From Drosophila miranda (lineage: Eukaryota > Arthropoda > Insecta > Diptera > Drosophilidae), in NCBI RefSeq assembly GCF_003369915.1, contig NC_046673.1, positions 11,950,001-12,014,000 on the forward strand: a stretch of 64,000 nt of DNA. The letters are read 5' to 3'. Positions 22,739 through 36,126 of the stretch are shown piece by piece (within the stretch, counting starts at the first letter, position 1; every line of letters begins with the position of its first letter). Made by a program: the position numbers and the translations under genes. The notes beneath the pieces are model-generated. The model worked only from the letters and a program-made list of their open reading frames with translations. It did no database searches and was not told the origin of the DNA.

Positions 22739-23717
22739 TGTAGTGGCCAGTTGTGACTCTAAAACTCCAGAGAACAGCTTGGGAGGTACGGCCCTCGCGT
22801 TTAACATTAACTCTGCTCTTTACAAAAACAAGATAAGAGATCAATTACAAGAGAGCAGTAGTTAAAGCTTCCATTGAAGAGCTTAATGTCTAATTTAGAG
22901 AAGCAGCGTGGATCTGTGGGAGTTATGTTTTAAAGCTTTACTAGAAATCATACGATTACTCCGTTAGTCGTGGAAGCTATGTGTAAGCTTTGCTTAGCAT
23001 CGTACGATTACTCCGTTAGTCGTGGAAGCGATGTGTAAGCTTTGCTTAGCATCGTACGATTACTCCGTTAGTCGTGGAAGCGATGTGTAAGCTTTGTCTA
23101 AAATCGTACGATTACCCCGTTGGTTGTGGAAGGTAAAGTTCCGATCGTAAGGGCTAATGCAAGTAATAGAACTTCTGGCTATATCATTGCTATAGTGAAG
23201 CTGTGCGAATTCGGATGTGTCTTTTTATACAAATATATATATCCAAGTGAATTTGAAAACGTTGTGCAATCAAACACGTGCCAAGTAAATTGAAGTTCTG
23301 GTGGACTACATTATTCATTTTGGATTAAGAAAAATAAAAGGTATTTGGACCTTACAATAGTGACACAGCTTTAACAGTCTCGTATCATAGGGCTGGAAAT
23401 CTTACTACGTTCGACACTGGGAAAGAAAAACCAATTGACCCCCCTCCAAGAACGAGGTCGTCAAAGTCCATCGATTTCTTAGTAGATCTGGGAAAGACCT
23501 CGGTTTTCCCAGGAACCAGCATCTACATAAACCAACGATAACTACAACCAAATAAACCAGAAAGAGCCGTCCGAAGATATACTAGAGTGAAACCCGAAGT
23601 TAGGTGGATGCATACTTGAACGGAAGTACATTTTGGAGTAAGACGAGAAGAATGGTTTTCTTGCGAATTCGGAGAAACTAATATGCCGCACTCGTCACCC
23701 TTCTCGCTTATGAATTA
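22739..23717 (+). mobile_element. Second LTR-like unit (618 bp) plus leader, spacer 4
   Basis: LTR-like unit 22739-23356 with four 52-bp units starting at 22947, 22999, 23051 and 23103. The third unit here is of the GTCGTGGAAGCGATG type instead of ATCTAGGGAAGCAAGG, so the tandem block has rearranged internally. Leader 23357-23717. Confidence 0.5.
22947..23154. repeat. 52-bp tandem repeat block (example)
   Basis: Four head-to-tail units of 52 bp; each opens with a near-perfect 10-bp palindrome ATCGTACGAT (ATCATACGAT in the first). Unit number differs between spacers: three in spacers 1, 6, 7, 8, 9 and 10; four in spacers 2, 3 and 4; two in spacer 5. Confidence 0.85.
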
Positions 23718-24402
23718 AGCGCGCGGCTAAGGCTTTCGCATATAGTTCTTCGCAGTGTGTGGAGTGGTTCTCAAACTGTGAAAATAAAACATTATTCTGC
23801 GGCGATCCACACTGCCGTTTAATAGTCGTCGTATGAAAATGTACCAAAGTATTAGTTTTGAGTCTCGTCATGAGATTTTCCATTTATTAAAGATTAGGCT
23901 ACGCACTAACTATTTTTGTATTGTATATATTTAAAAAGAAAAAAACCAATAATGTATATAATTACCCATAATTAGAAATTAGCGCAAATGAAAACCACAT
24001 TTTTTTAAGATCAGCCGTTGAGTCGGTGTTTCATCCGAATTAGAAGTGAAGACCTGTATATTCATAATTTTTCTCCCTTCCTCAGAATATGTTCCTACGT
24101 CGCCCCTTGAGCTCAACGGACACGCCGGATAATTCGTATAAAGTATGAGTGAGTTACGAACTTCCTTAAACGGAATTCTCGAGTATTTTCGAAATATAAA
24201 TGTCTTATAAATCTTCTATTCCGGTATATAAAACAACCATATCCGTGCCATAATTTAAAGCGGATCGGCTACTAATTTTTCTTTCACGTTTGCCTTCTAG
24301 TTATATAATTATCATATTTTTCTCTTCTTTCCAATTTAATTTCTTTTACGCCATATTCTCTACACATAAGTCCTATATACATATACACATATAACTAGGT
24401 AT
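23718..24402. other. Alpha-type spacer block, spacer 4
   Basis: Alpha block, nearly identical to that of spacer 3. No gene is seen. Confidence 0.55.
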
Positions 24403-24686
24403 AACTACATCTTTTAGAGTGAAAAATCTGAACAAGATCGTATAATTATTATAGCCAAAATCAAGAAACCAATTTCATTCTCTCTCGCTCTGTCTCTCTC
24501 TAACAAACAGGTTTCATGGCTGGCTTTGCCTATTGCAAAATGTGATTTCAAGGATCTCAGAGACTATAACAGCTAGAGCAACCAAATTTGGTATCCACAC
24601 TTCTGTTAGATCTAAAGTTCAAAAATGTTCAAAAAGCTACATGTGCTCTCAAAAATATTAATTTATTGTTTATATGTTGCAAATCT
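24403..24686 (+). mobile_element. Helentron tail plus 70-bp direct repeat, spacer 4
   Basis: Helentron tail 24403-24613 and direct repeat 24617-24686 with the polyadenylation signal of copy 5. 24687-24859 is the 3' untranslated region. Confidence 0.55.
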
Positions 24687-24859
24687 TAGGACTTGAGAGA
24701 TAGAATTAAAAATTCATCCGACAACACATTGGAGAAGAGCCCTGATTCGTTTCGTTTAGTTTTTTGTATGTGTTGTTGCATGAAAATGTATTTAAAATTG
24801 TGTGAAGATTGATTACTTCTAGCATTGTATCAGAATTCAGTTTTTTTAAAAGCTCGTCA

Positions 24860-26869
24860 TTAAACTTCGTCATCCAGAACTTGCCGGATTTGAAAATCCT
24901 CTAGATTCTCTTGTGGAATGAGTCGCAGTTTCATATCGTTGGCCAAATGGAGAACCGCATTGAGGGCCACCGATGGGCACAGAGAATCTTTCGTTTCGTC
25001 ACTCAACACATCAGGCAACGATCGGTAAACCTCCTGGAAGCTGGCGGTACCCTTGGCGTAGCTTTCTTCCTTTGACAGTGGGAGGGAGGGTATCGATGCC
25101 TCATTGACAGAACTGAGGAATTGTTTCTGGATCAAATAATGGCAGCTGTTCTTGAGATTCTTCATGTCGATCCCCTTGGCACGCTTCGCAAATGGCCCAA
25201 TCACTTTGCTGACCTGAAAAATAAGTGATATTTTATATACCCTTAGGAATGGTATATCCCTCAAAGACCCACCTGCCTTGGTGCACCCTTAAATTCGGTG
25301 GATATCTCCATGATTGTATCCTCACCCTCATGCATGCTTTGGCTTTGATTGGGCATATCCCCACATGAATCCTTATTCATCATGTCCATGGGATCTTCAA
25401 TGTCCGCTGCCGACATTCGGTTCATGACAGAATCATCTGTGGTGAAATTTTCATTGTCAAAGAGCTCTCTATCGGCATCACCGTGGTGTAAGCCCCTATC
25501 CATATCCACATCATTGCCCAGACTCTCAACCAGATCGGCTTTACCAAATCGCTGGCTAACTTGGTAATCCGCTTCATTGTTGGATTTCGTGGGCATCAGC
25601 TTTCGGGCATCGCATTTCTTTTGATAGTTGACCTTTTGCTGCTTTTTGTTGGCATCAAGAGGCTGGAAGAGGTCCTCTTTGCATTTTCCATAGTGCAACT
25701 CCTTCATGCGTGGCTTGGCGGCAGCGGCAGCGGCAGCGGCAGCGGTTTTGGTTTTCTTTAGGTTGCTAACAGTCACAGCATCCTTTGGGCCAGTCGTCTG
25801 GTCCAGAGTGGTGCGCGGACGGCGGCAATTGGTGATGACCGTCTGCTCTTCGGCGGTGAGCTCCTGCAAATCATTCGATTGTATATCTAAGATAATGGGA
25901 GGACCGGCTTCTATATCCGGCATGGGCTCACACTCGGCATTCATGTCAAAGGCCACGGATAGCTCTGTGCGATTCCCACCAATATCGTGCGCATTATCCA
26001 GCCCCTCAGCATCGTCATCATATGAAGGGACCGCCTCTGAAATAGATCCCGACTGTGGCTTGGGATTGGGGGTATTGGGATTGGTTATCACATAACCCGT
26101 GTGGAGTGGCCGCAGATTTAGATCATCCGTACGGTTGTACAGTTTGTGCAGCCATTCCGCATTGCACAACTCTTCATCGGGCCACTCCTTGGCGCCAGCA
26201 CTCAGCGTTTCGCTATCCATGAGCTCATCCGTCCCCTCGGTGTCATCAAAGAATTTGTAAGTCGGGCGTAGCCGCATCTCAAAGTCCACGCTGGGCAGAA
26301 TGTTGTGCATCATTCGATCGGAGGCATCGAGGGAGCCCACCGTCGAATTGAGCTTTGCAAATATAGGGTCCTGCATGGGTACCATATCCAAACGAGCATT
26401 CAACTTTTCCTTGTTCTTTGCCAACGTTGATAAATTCCTTTCTTCGCCATCACCTGGAGGTCCCTCAGGTAAGCCCGTCAAGGTGCGAGCATTCAAGCCC
26501 GCCGATATACGACATGCATCGATGTAGATGGAGTCTACACGCAGGCCGTAGACCTTGCACAAGACCTGCAGCAAAGAGCCAGCCATCTGTGAAAGTAGAA
26601 AAGTAGGTTAGGAGCTCTCCATATTTGTCGGAGGGCTAAAGAGTAAAACGCACCCTGAAGCTGCTTAGATTTTTGTGAGGGCTATCCATTAGATTGGCCA
26701 GTGTATCAATCAACGATATATCCCAGGCATTGGCTATGCTCAGCTTATTGCAGTTGTACAGATCCAAGGAAGAGCGTACCGTCTCGTTCTCCTCAATGGA
26801 CTCGAGAGTTGAACTCTTGCGCTTGTTTGCAGATCGACGCACTGGACTCTCCGAGCGTGGCGTCGTCAT
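24860..26869 (-). CDS. barr: Barren/CAP-H-like kleisin, copy 5 (627 aa, shortest open form)
   Basis: Exons 26654-26869, 25273-26586 and 24860-25213. It is the only copy lacking both the 19-residue insert and the 46-residue middle segment; the alanine tract has nine residues. Exon 1 ends PHKNLSSFR where other copies read PHKKLSSFR. Splice sites, start and stop are intact. Its combination of indels is best explained by exchange between an insert-less and a mid-deleted parent. Confidence 0.87.
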
Positions 26870-27556
26870 TACAATGCTGGGGTGTGCGTAACAAACAAAT
26901 TTTCACCGGATTTTTACTAATTTCGTTTGATTGGGCTGCGTTGGTAATCTGCGAAATCTGGATAACCACACTCACACGCGCAGGGCTGAAAGCGCAATAT
27001 AAATAAACGAAAATTATAGTTTACAAATGCCACAATACCGGTTTGCACGCTAGGATGTTCAGGTTCAATGATTTTAACAAATATATGAATATCAAAATTA
27101 TTTGTACTGTCAAAAAATTGTCAAAATGGCAACGATAGTTTCGATAGCTGTGCAAGGTGTTGATATTTTTATTACTTTTTTATATCCCTGGTTGCGTGAT
27201 TGGCGGCAAAAAACCTAAAATATGGAGAAGAAGAAGAGATAAAACGTATTTGCGATGTGGTTGAAAGGGAAAATAAGAAAATATGAAAAGTGTCCAAGGA
27301 AAACAGGCATAGAGAACAAGTCAGCAAAAATGAACTTGTAACCCAAATAGAACGAATGAGCAAAAAAGAACAGTTTCGAAGGAACTGGTTTAGTTTAACT
27401 CTTTTTTTTCACTCACTCACGAGCAACACAACACAATTTCTAATAGATTTCGGGCTTTTTAATGAATTGCAGTATTTTTCATGGTGGGTTTTTTTAATAC
27501 AAAAAAATTTTACCAAAGACTATACAATACCAAAATGTTGCATGAGCGACCAAAAA

Positions 27557-28031
27557 GCTGTTCTATGTTCTACCGCCGGGCAGGACGGAAGCGTCAGAGT
27601 GGTCGACCTAAGGACGAGCAGCGGAGACACGTTCAGGAGGCCAATTCACAAGTTGGCGCTTCTGCCACTGGTTTGAAGCCTTCCAGGCCTTCAACGGGGC
27701 CAGTGTAGCGCCATTTGGCGTATAATAATTGTTATTAGGATCGAATTTTATGAAGTCTATTGTAAGTTAGGCTAGGGCAAAGCGGGAGCGCAATAAAAGT
27801 TCGCTCTCTCGCTCTTGGCGAATTCGCCCCGCTTTGCCACCGTAGGTAAGATAGGCGAAGAAGAAATTGTTTTGAATATATGAAAAAAGTCGAGAAAAAT
27901 CTCTTGAAACGAACGCACGCACTCCTTTTTTTTCGTCGTCGTAAAATACAATAATTTGCAGTCACCCAAGTTTTACGGTCTCTTTTATTTAGAAAAACTA
28001 TTCTAAATTTTCATAATTATCAAGTATTACA
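27557..28031 (+). mobile_element. BEL/Pao-like remnant, spacer 5 (LTR 27704-28031)
   Basis: Same remnant with the long open frame (27290-27676). It is followed by the long junction and a full 70-bp direct repeat, as in spacers 2 and 6. Confidence 0.55.
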
Positions 28032-28162
28032 CAAACGTCTCCGCTGTAGTGGGTTGAAGATATATGTAGTTCCATGTAGAACAAACAAAAAAGGTTCAAA
28101 AATGTTCAAAAAGGTACATGTGCTCTCAAAAATATTAATTTATTGTTTATATGTTGCAAATC

Positions 28163-29734
28163 TGTAGTGGCCAGTTGTGACTCTAAAACTCCAGAGAACA
28201 GCTTGGGAGGTACGGCCCTCGCGTTTAACATTAACTCTGCTCTTTACAAAAACAAGATAAGAGATCAATTACAATAGAATCAGTACAGAAAAACTTTTTA
28301 CTCTTTGCTCTGCGGGGCCTCAACTGGGATGCGGGTGTAAGACTCCCATCTTACTCTAGTAGACTACTATTAGTAAACCTCCCATCCTTAGTTAACCGTA
28401 GAAAAATGCTTGGTGTGATATTTATGCAAAACTTGATCAGGGGTGACATAGACAGCCCTGATCTGTTGAGCCGCATAAACTTCACGATTCCTATTAGACT
28501 GACTAGAAATTTTATACCGTTGTTCCTTCCACTTTGTAGATCGAATTATTCCTTGCACGAACCGTTTACGGTCTTATGCTCGGATTATAATTCCCTCTAC
28601 CATATTATATCCACCACTAATTCTCTTCCTCTTATTAAATTATTAATCCTTACACACCTTTCTATTAATTAGTAACTGTAGTGGTATTTGTACTTTGATT
28701 GCATGCTTAGTTTCTTAGTAAGTTTAGTACTAATTTTCCTCGTATGTTAGTCTAATAGCTATCTTTCTTGCATGTTCGCGTTTGGTTCGGCTACGCACCG
28801 CGCGTCATGCGGCAGCGCCCCTCGGTCGGTTGGGCGGGAGGAGGGCTGCGTTTTGCCTGGGATCCGCGCGTAACAGCCTTCTGCTGGTGTCACACGGGCC
28901 ACTTGACGGTGCAGTAACTGCATCGCCTCTTGAAAGATGCAGTCATTGCATGTCAACGTCCACACAAGAGAGCAGTAGTTAAAGCTTCCATTGAAGAGCT
29001 TAATGTCTAATTTAGAGAAGCAGCGTGGATCTGTGGCTATGTGCTATGTGTAAGCTTTGCTTAGCATCGTACGATTACTCCGTTATCTAGGGAAGCAAGG
29101 TGTACTCTTTGTCTAAAATCGTACGATTACCCCGTTGGTTGTGGAAGGTAAAGTTCCGATCGTAAGGGCTAATGCAAGTAATAGAACTTCTGGCTAGATC
29201 ATTGCTATAGTGAAGTTGTGCGAATTCGGATGTGTCTTTTTATACAAATATATATATCCAAGTGAATTTGAAAACGTTGTGCAATCAAACACGTGCCAAG
29301 TAAATTGAAGTTCTGGTGGACTACATTATTCATTTTGGATTAAGAAAAATAAAAGGTATTTGGACCTTACAATAGTGACACAGCTTTAACAGTCTCGTAT
29401 CATAGGGCTGGAAATCTTACTACGTTCGACACTGGGAAAGAAAAACCAATTGACCCCCCTCCAAGAACGAGGTCGTCAAAGTCCATCGATTTCTTAGTAG
29501 ATCTGGGAAAGACCTCGGATTTCCCAGGAACCAGCATCTACATAAACCAACGATAACTACAACCAAATAAACCAAATAAACCGCCGTCCGAAGATATACT
29601 AGAGTGAAACCCGAAGTTAGGTGGATGCATACTTGAGCGGAAGTACATTTTGGAGTAAGACGAGAAGAATGGTTTTCTTGCGAATTCGGAGAAACTAATA
29701 TGCCGCACTCGTCACCCTTCTCGCTTATGAATTA
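28163..29734 (+). mobile_element. Second LTR-like unit with nested LINE piece and internal deletion, spacer 5
   Basis: LTR-like unit 28163-29371. It carries the 693-bp LINE piece and has lost the first 52-bp unit with its left flank: 'ctgtgg' joins 'ctatgtgctatgtg' near 29032-29050, with a 7-bp local duplication. Two units remain, at 29066 and 29118. Leader 29372-29734. Confidence 0.5.
28275..28967 (+). mobile_element. 5'-truncated LINE piece, second copy
   Basis: Same sequence, length and ACAA-flanked position as 10731-11423. The frame 28406-28672 encodes the same reverse-transcriptase tail. Identical insertion sites mean that both descend from one insertion. Confidence 0.55.
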
Positions 29735-30419
29735 AGCGCGCGGCTAAGGCTTTCGCATATAGTTCTTCGCAGTGTGTGCAGTGGTTCTCAAACTGTGAAA
29801 ATAAAACATTATTCTGCGGCGATCCACACTGCCGTTTAATAGTCGTCGTATGAAAATGTACCAAAGTATTAGTTTTGAGTCTCGTCATGAGATTTTCCAT
29901 TTATTAAAGATTAGGCTACGCACTAACTATTTTTGTATTGTATAGATTTAAAAAGAAAAAAACCAATAATGTATATAATTACCCATAATTAGAAATTAGC
30001 GCAAATGAAAACCACATTTTTTTAAGATCAGCCGTTGAGTCGGTGTTTCATCCGAATTAGAAGTGAAGACCTGTATATTCATAATTTTTCTCCCTTCCTC
30101 AGAATATGTTCCTACGTCACCCCTTGAGCTCAACGGACACGCCGGATAATTCGTATAAAGTATGAGTGAGTTACGAACTTCCTTAAACGGAATTCTCGAG
30201 TATTTTCGAAATATAAATGTCTTATAAAACTTCTATTCCGGTATATAAAACAACCATATCCGTGCCATAATTTAAAGCGGATCGGCTACTAATTTTTCTT
30301 TCACGTTTGCCTTCTAGTTATATAATTATCATATTTTTCTCTTCTTTCCAATTTAATTTCTTTTACGCCATATTCTCTACACATAAGTCCTATATACATA
30401 TACACATATAACTAGGTAT
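29735..30419. other. Alpha-type spacer block, spacer 5
   Basis: Alpha block without the 39-bp deletion. Single-base differences from spacers 3 and 4 (for example GCAGTGGTTC at about 29779, CGTCACCCC at about 30116). No gene is seen. Confidence 0.55.
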
Positions 30420-30703
30420 AACTACATATTTTAGAGTGAAAAATCTGAACAAGATCGTATAATTATTATAGCCAAAATCAAGAAACCAATTTCATTCTCT
30501 CTCGCTCTGTCTCTCTCTAACAAACAGGTTTCATGGCTGGCTTTGCCTATTGCAAAATGTGATTTCAAGGATCTCAGAGACTATAACAGCTAGAGCAACC
30601 AAATTTGGTATCCACACTTCTGTTAGATCTAAAGTTCAAAAATGTTCAAAAAGCTACATGTGCTCTCAAAAATATTAATTTATTGTTTATATGTTGCAAA
30701 TCT
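30420..30703 (+). mobile_element. Helentron tail plus 70-bp direct repeat, spacer 5
   Basis: Helentron tail 30420-30630 and direct repeat 30634-30703 with the polyadenylation signal of copy 6. 30704-30876 is the 3' untranslated region. Confidence 0.55.
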
Positions 30704-30876
30704 TAGGACTTGAGAGATAGAATTAAAAATTCATCCGAGAACACATTGGAGAAGAGCCCTGATTCGTTTCGTTTAGTTTTTTGTATGTGTTGTTGCATGA
30801 AAATGTATTTAAAATTGTGTGAAGATTGATTACTTCTAGCATTGTATCAGAATTCAGTTTTTTTAAAAGCTCGTCA

Positions 30877-33081
30877 TTAAACTTCGTCATCCAGAACTTG
30901 CCGGATTTGAAAATCCTCTAGATTCTCTTGTGGAATGAGTCGCAGTTTCATATCGTTGGCCAAATGGAGAACCGCATTGAGGGCCACCGATGGGCACAGA
31001 GAATCTTTCGTTTCGTCACTCAACACATCAGGCAACGATCGGTAAACCTCCTGGAAGCTGGCGGTACCCTTGGCGTAGCTTTCTTCCTTTGACAGTGGGA
31101 GGGAGGGTATCGATGCCTCATTGACAGAACTGAGGAATTGTTTCTGGATCAAATAATGGCAGCTGTTCTTGAGATTCTTCAGGTCGATCACCTTGGCACG
31201 CTTCGCAAATGGCCCAATCACTTTGCTGACCTGAAAAATAAGTGATATTTTATATACCCTTAGGAATGGTATATCCCTCAAAGACCCACCTGCCTTGGTG
31301 CACCCTTAAATTCGGTGGATTTCTCCATGATTGTATCCTCACCCTCATGCATGCTTTGGCTTTGATTGGGCATATCCCCACATGAATCCTTATTCATCAT
31401 GTCCATGGGATCTTCAATGTCCGCTGCCGACATTCGGTTCATGACAGAATCATCTGTGGTGAAATTTTCATTGTCAAAGAGCTCTCTATCGGCATCACCG
31501 TGGTGTAAGCCCCTATCCATATCCACATCATTGCCCAGACTCTCAACCAGATCGGCTTCACCAAATCGCTGGCTAACTTGGTAATCCGCTTCATTGTTGG
31601 ATTTCGTGGGCATCAGCTTTCGGGCATCGCATTTCTTTTGATAGTTGACCTTTTGCTGCTTTATGTTGGCATCAAGAGGCTGGAAGAGGTCCTCTTTGCA
31701 TTTTCCATAGTGCAACTCCTTCATGCGTGGCTTGGCGGCAGCGGCAGCGGCAGCGGCAGCGGTTTTGGTTTTCTTTGGGTTGCTAACAGTCACAGCATCC
31801 TTTGGGCCAGTCGTCTGGTCCAGAGTGGTGCGCGGACGAGTGATCCTGAATTTCCAATGCGCAGGAGCCGCACAAAGCTGTGAGATCTGATCCATGGGTC
31901 TGTATGAATAGTCCAGCCTAGTGACACCATCCACTGGCCTCAGATCGTCAATGAATTCGGCGGTTTTCTTTAAACGGCGGCAATTGGTGATGACCGTCTG
32001 CTCTTCGGCGGTGAGCTCCTGCAAATCATTCGATTGTATATCTAAGATAATGGGAGGACCGGCTTCTATATCCGGCATGGGCTCACACTCGGCATTCATG
32101 TCAAAGGCCACGGATAGCTCTGTGCGATTCCCACCAATATCGTGCGCATTATCCAGCCCCTCAGCATCGTCATCATATGAAGGGACCGCCTCTGAAATAG
32201 ATCCCGACTGTGGCTTGGGATTGGGGGTATTGGGATTGGTTATCACATAACCCGTGTGGAGTGGCCGCAGATTTAGATCATCCGTACGGTTGTACAGTTT
32301 GTGCAGCCATTCCGCATTGCACAACTCTTCATCGGGCCACTCCTTGGCGCCAGCACTCAGCGTTTCGCTATCCATGAGCTCATCCGTCCCCTCGGTGTCA
32401 TCAAAGAATTTGTAAGTCGGGCGTAGCCGCATCTCAAAGTCCACGCTGGGCAGAATGTTGTGCATCATTCGATCGGGGGCATCGAGGGAGCCCACCGTCG
32501 AATTGAGCTTTGCAAATATAGGGTCCTGCATGGGCACCATATCCAAACGCGCATTCAACTTTTCCTTGTTCTTTGCCAACGTTGATAAATTCCTTTTCTG
32601 GCGCTTGAGCTTAGGTGCCGCCTGCTGCTGTTGACTGGGAGCCCCATCGCCGCCTTCGCCATCACCTGGAGGTCCCTCAGGTAAGCCCGTCAAGGTGCGA
32701 GCATTCAAACCCGCCGATATACGACATGCATCGATGTAGATGGAGTCTACACGCAGGCCGTAGACCTTGCACAAGACCTGCAGCAAAGAGCCAGCCATCT
32801 GTGAAAGTAGAAAAGTAGGTTAGGAGCTCTCCATATTTGTCGGAGGGTTAAAGAGTAAAACGCACCCTGAAGCTGCTTAGCTTTTTGTGAGGGCTATCCA
32901 TTAGATTGGCCAGTGTATCAATCAACGATATATCCCAGGCATTGGCTATGCTCAGCTTATTGCAGTTGTACAGATCCAAGGAAGAGCGTACCGTCTCGTT
33001 CTCCTCAATGGACTCGAGAGTTGAACTCTTGCGCTTGTTTGCAGATCGACGCACTGGACTCTCCGAGGGTGGCGTCGTCAT
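30877..33081 (-). CDS. barr: Barren/CAP-H-like kleisin, copy 6 (692 aa, fullest form)
   Basis: Exons 32866-33081, 31290-32798 and 30877-31230. This is the only fully visible copy with both the 19-residue Q-rich and basic insert (about residues 121-139) and the 46-residue middle segment (about 348-393, including YRPMDQISQLC and PAHWKFRIT). The alanine tract is at about 419-427. The middle segment is conserved in CAP-H proteins as I recall them (DY.Y..WxGPxHWKF), so this copy is the best guide to the ancestral protein. Copy-specific changes include VIDLKN for GIDMKN, FGEADL for FGKADL and MEKSTEF for MEISTEF. Confidence 0.9.
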
Positions 33082-33768
33082 TACAATGCTGGGGTGTGCG
33101 TAACAAACAAATTTTCACCGGATTTTTACTAATTTCGTTTGATTGGGCTGCGTTGGTAATCTGCGAAATCTGGATAACCACACTCACACGCGCAGGGCTG
33201 AAAGCGCAATATAAATAAACGAAAATTATAGTTTACAAATGCCACAATACCGGTTTGCACGCTAGGATGTTCAGGTTCAATGATTTTAACAAATATATGA
33301 ACATCAAAATTATTTGTACTGTCAAAAAATTGTCAAAATGGCAACGATAGTTTCGATAGCTGTGCAAGGTGTTGATATTTTTATTACTTTTTTATATCCA
33401 TGGTTGCGTGATTAGCGGCAAAAAAGCTAAAATATGGAGAAGAAGAAGAGATAAAACGTATTTGCGATGTGGTTGATAGGGAAAATAAGAAAATATGAAA
33501 AGTGTCCAAGGAAAACAGGCATAGAGAACAAGTCAGCAAAAATGAACTTGTAACCCAAATAGAACATATGAGCAAAAAAGAACAGTTTCGAAGGAGCTGG
33601 TTTAGTTTAACTCTTTTTTTTCAATCACTCATGAGCAACACAACACAATTTCTAATAGATTTCGGGCTTTTTAATGAATTGCAGTATTTTTCATGGTGGG
33701 TTTTTTTAATACAAAAAAATTTTACCAAAGACTATACAATACCAAAATGTTGCATGAGCGACCAAAAA

Positions 33769-34243
33769 GCTGTTCTATGTTCTACCGCCGGGCAGGACGG
33801 AAGCGTCAGAGTGGTCGACCTAAGGACGAGCAGCGGAGACACGTTCAGGAGGCCAATTCACAAGTTGGCGCTTCTGCCACTGGTTTGAAGCCTTCCAGGC
33901 CTTCAACGGGGCCAGTGTAGCGCCATTTGGCGTATAATAATTGTTATTAGGATCGAATTTTATGAAGTCTATTGTAAGTTAGGCTAGGGCAAAGCGGGAG
34001 CGCAATAAAAGTTCGCTCTCTCGCTCTTGGCGAATTCGCCCCGCTTTGCCACCGTAGGTAAGATAGGCGAAGAAGAAATTGTTTTGAATATATGAAAAAA
34101 GTCGAGAAAAATCTCTTGAAACGAACGCACGCACTCCTTTTTTTTCGTCGTCGTAAAATACAATAATTTGCAGTCACCCAAGTTTTACGGTCTCTTTTAT
34201 TCAGAAAAACTATTCTAAATTTTCATAATTATCAAGTATTACA
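33769..34243 (+). mobile_element. BEL/Pao-like remnant, spacer 6 (LTR 33916-34243)
   Basis: Same remnant with the long open frame (33502-33888), then the long junction and a full direct repeat. 33082-33768 is the upstream region of copy 6. Confidence 0.55.
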
Positions 34244-34374
34244 CAAACGTCTCCGCTGTAGTGGGTTGAAGATATATGTAGTTCCATGTAGAACAAACAA
34301 AAAAGGTTCAAAAATGTTCAAAAAGGTACATGTGCTCTCAAAAATATTAATTTATTGTTTATATGTTGCAAATC

Positions 34375-35300
34375 TGTAGTGGCCAGTTGTGACTCTAAAA
34401 CTCCAGAGAACAGCTTGGGAGGTACGGCCCTCGCGTTTAACATTAACTCTGCTCTTTACAAAAACAAGATAAGAGATCAATTACAAGAGAGCAGCAGTTA
34501 AAGCTTCCATTGAAGAGCTTAATGTCTTATTTAGAGAAGCAGCGTGGATCTGTGGGAGTTATGTTTTAAAGCTTTACTAGAAATCATACGATTACTCCGT
34601 TAGTCGTGGAAGCTATGTGTAAGCTTTGCTTAGCATCGTACGATTACTCCGTTATCTAGGGAAGCAAGGTGTAAGCTTTGTCTAAAATCGTACGATTACC
34701 CCGTTGGTTGTGGAAGGTAAAGTTCCGATCGTAAGGGCTAATGCAAGTAATAGAACTTCTGGCTAGATCATTGCTATAGTGAAGCTGTGCGAATTCGGAT
34801 GTGTCTTTTTATACAAATATATATATCCAAGTGAATTTGAAAACGTTGTGCAATCAAACACGTGCCAAGTAAATTGAAGTTCTGGTGGACTACATTATTC
34901 ATTTTGGATTAAGAAAAATAAAAGGTATTTGGACCTTACAATAGTGACACAGCTTTAACAGTCTCGTATCATAGGGCTGGAAATCTTACTACGTTCGACA
35001 CTGGGAAAGAAAAACCAATTGACCCCCTCCAAGAACGAGGTCGTCAAAGTCCATCGATTTCTTAGTAGATCTGGGAAAGACCTCGGATTTCTCAGGAACC
35101 AGCATCTACATAAACCAACGATAACTACAACCAAATAAACCAGAAAGAGCCGTCCGAAGATATACTAGAGTGAAACCCGAAGTTAGGTGGATGCATACTT
35201 GAGCGGAAGTACATTTTGGAGTAAGACGAGAAGAATGGTTTTCTTGCGAATTCGGAGAAACTAATATGCCGCACTCGTCACCCTTCTCGCTTATGAATTA
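34375..35300 (+). mobile_element. Second LTR-like unit (566 bp) plus leader, spacer 6
   Basis: LTR-like unit 34375-34940 with three 52-bp units starting at 34583, 34635 and 34687. Leader 34941-35300. Confidence 0.5.
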
Positions 35301-36126
35301 ATTCCCATTATAATGTTCCAAAGGAATTACTAGAGCACTTGGTAGGCACTTTTTTTCCAAACTTATCATTCAATAGAGGTCATAACACATTTAACGAATA
35401 TTTTGTTAAAAGTCCACCAATCAAAGTACAACTTCCACAGATCTTTTCACTTTAAATACAGCTTTTCCTTCGCTATAAAAGTAAAATAAATCCATTGAAA
35501 TGCGATGGTTACACAGCCTCGGGCTTCTCACCGAAAGAAGATTACATCGGAGAAGAAGGAACATCGGCAAACTAGCATAACCTCGACCAAAAATCGACCA
35601 ATGGTCCAACTTTCGAAGATGTAAAAACTTATAGGAGTTAAAGCGCCGTACTGAGAAGACCGTGAAGTGCTATATGAAGCTTATATGACTCTATGACGAG
35701 ACCATGAAGCTTTACGCTGCCAAGATTGATAGGTGCATCATAGCGAGGGCCAATAGGTTAGTTAAAATTTGATCCAAAATCAATCACCAAAGCATCAGAA
35801 AACCAGAGAAAATATAATTTCAACCGGAAAGTAAACGAAAATCAGAAACTTACAATACGCCTCTGCAAGTATCGGCGGGCACCTCTAACATCATCTGTTA
35901 TGTCAACAGCCTGTGGCCAGCCTGCTTCCAGTGGCCTGTTAGGCGCAACAGTATGCTGTTAACGCGGGTTCTGCTGTTAACTGAGGAAGTCGCTTTCTGG
36001 TTTTTCTGTTCGCCTGGTAATAAAATATCGAAAAATACCGTTTTGGCATCGTTTCGTCACGGAATTTCCTTTTTCGATGCCGTTGGTGCTTTTAATGTGG
36101 GTTTTAACGGAAACTATACTTAATTA
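35301..36126. other. Beta-type spacer block, spacer 6
   Basis: Beta block. One base change introduces a stop in the plus-strand frame that is open in spacers 2 and 10, which argues against that frame being a gene. Confidence 0.55.

Noticed and set aside
22947..23154. 52-bp palindromic repeats as a CRISPR array
   Set aside because: Units are directly abutting with no unique spacers, there are no cas genes, and the context is a fly repeat.
28759..28982. GC-rich short frames on both strands in the LINE piece
   Set aside because: They lie in the 3' non-coding end of the retrotransposon and match no known protein.
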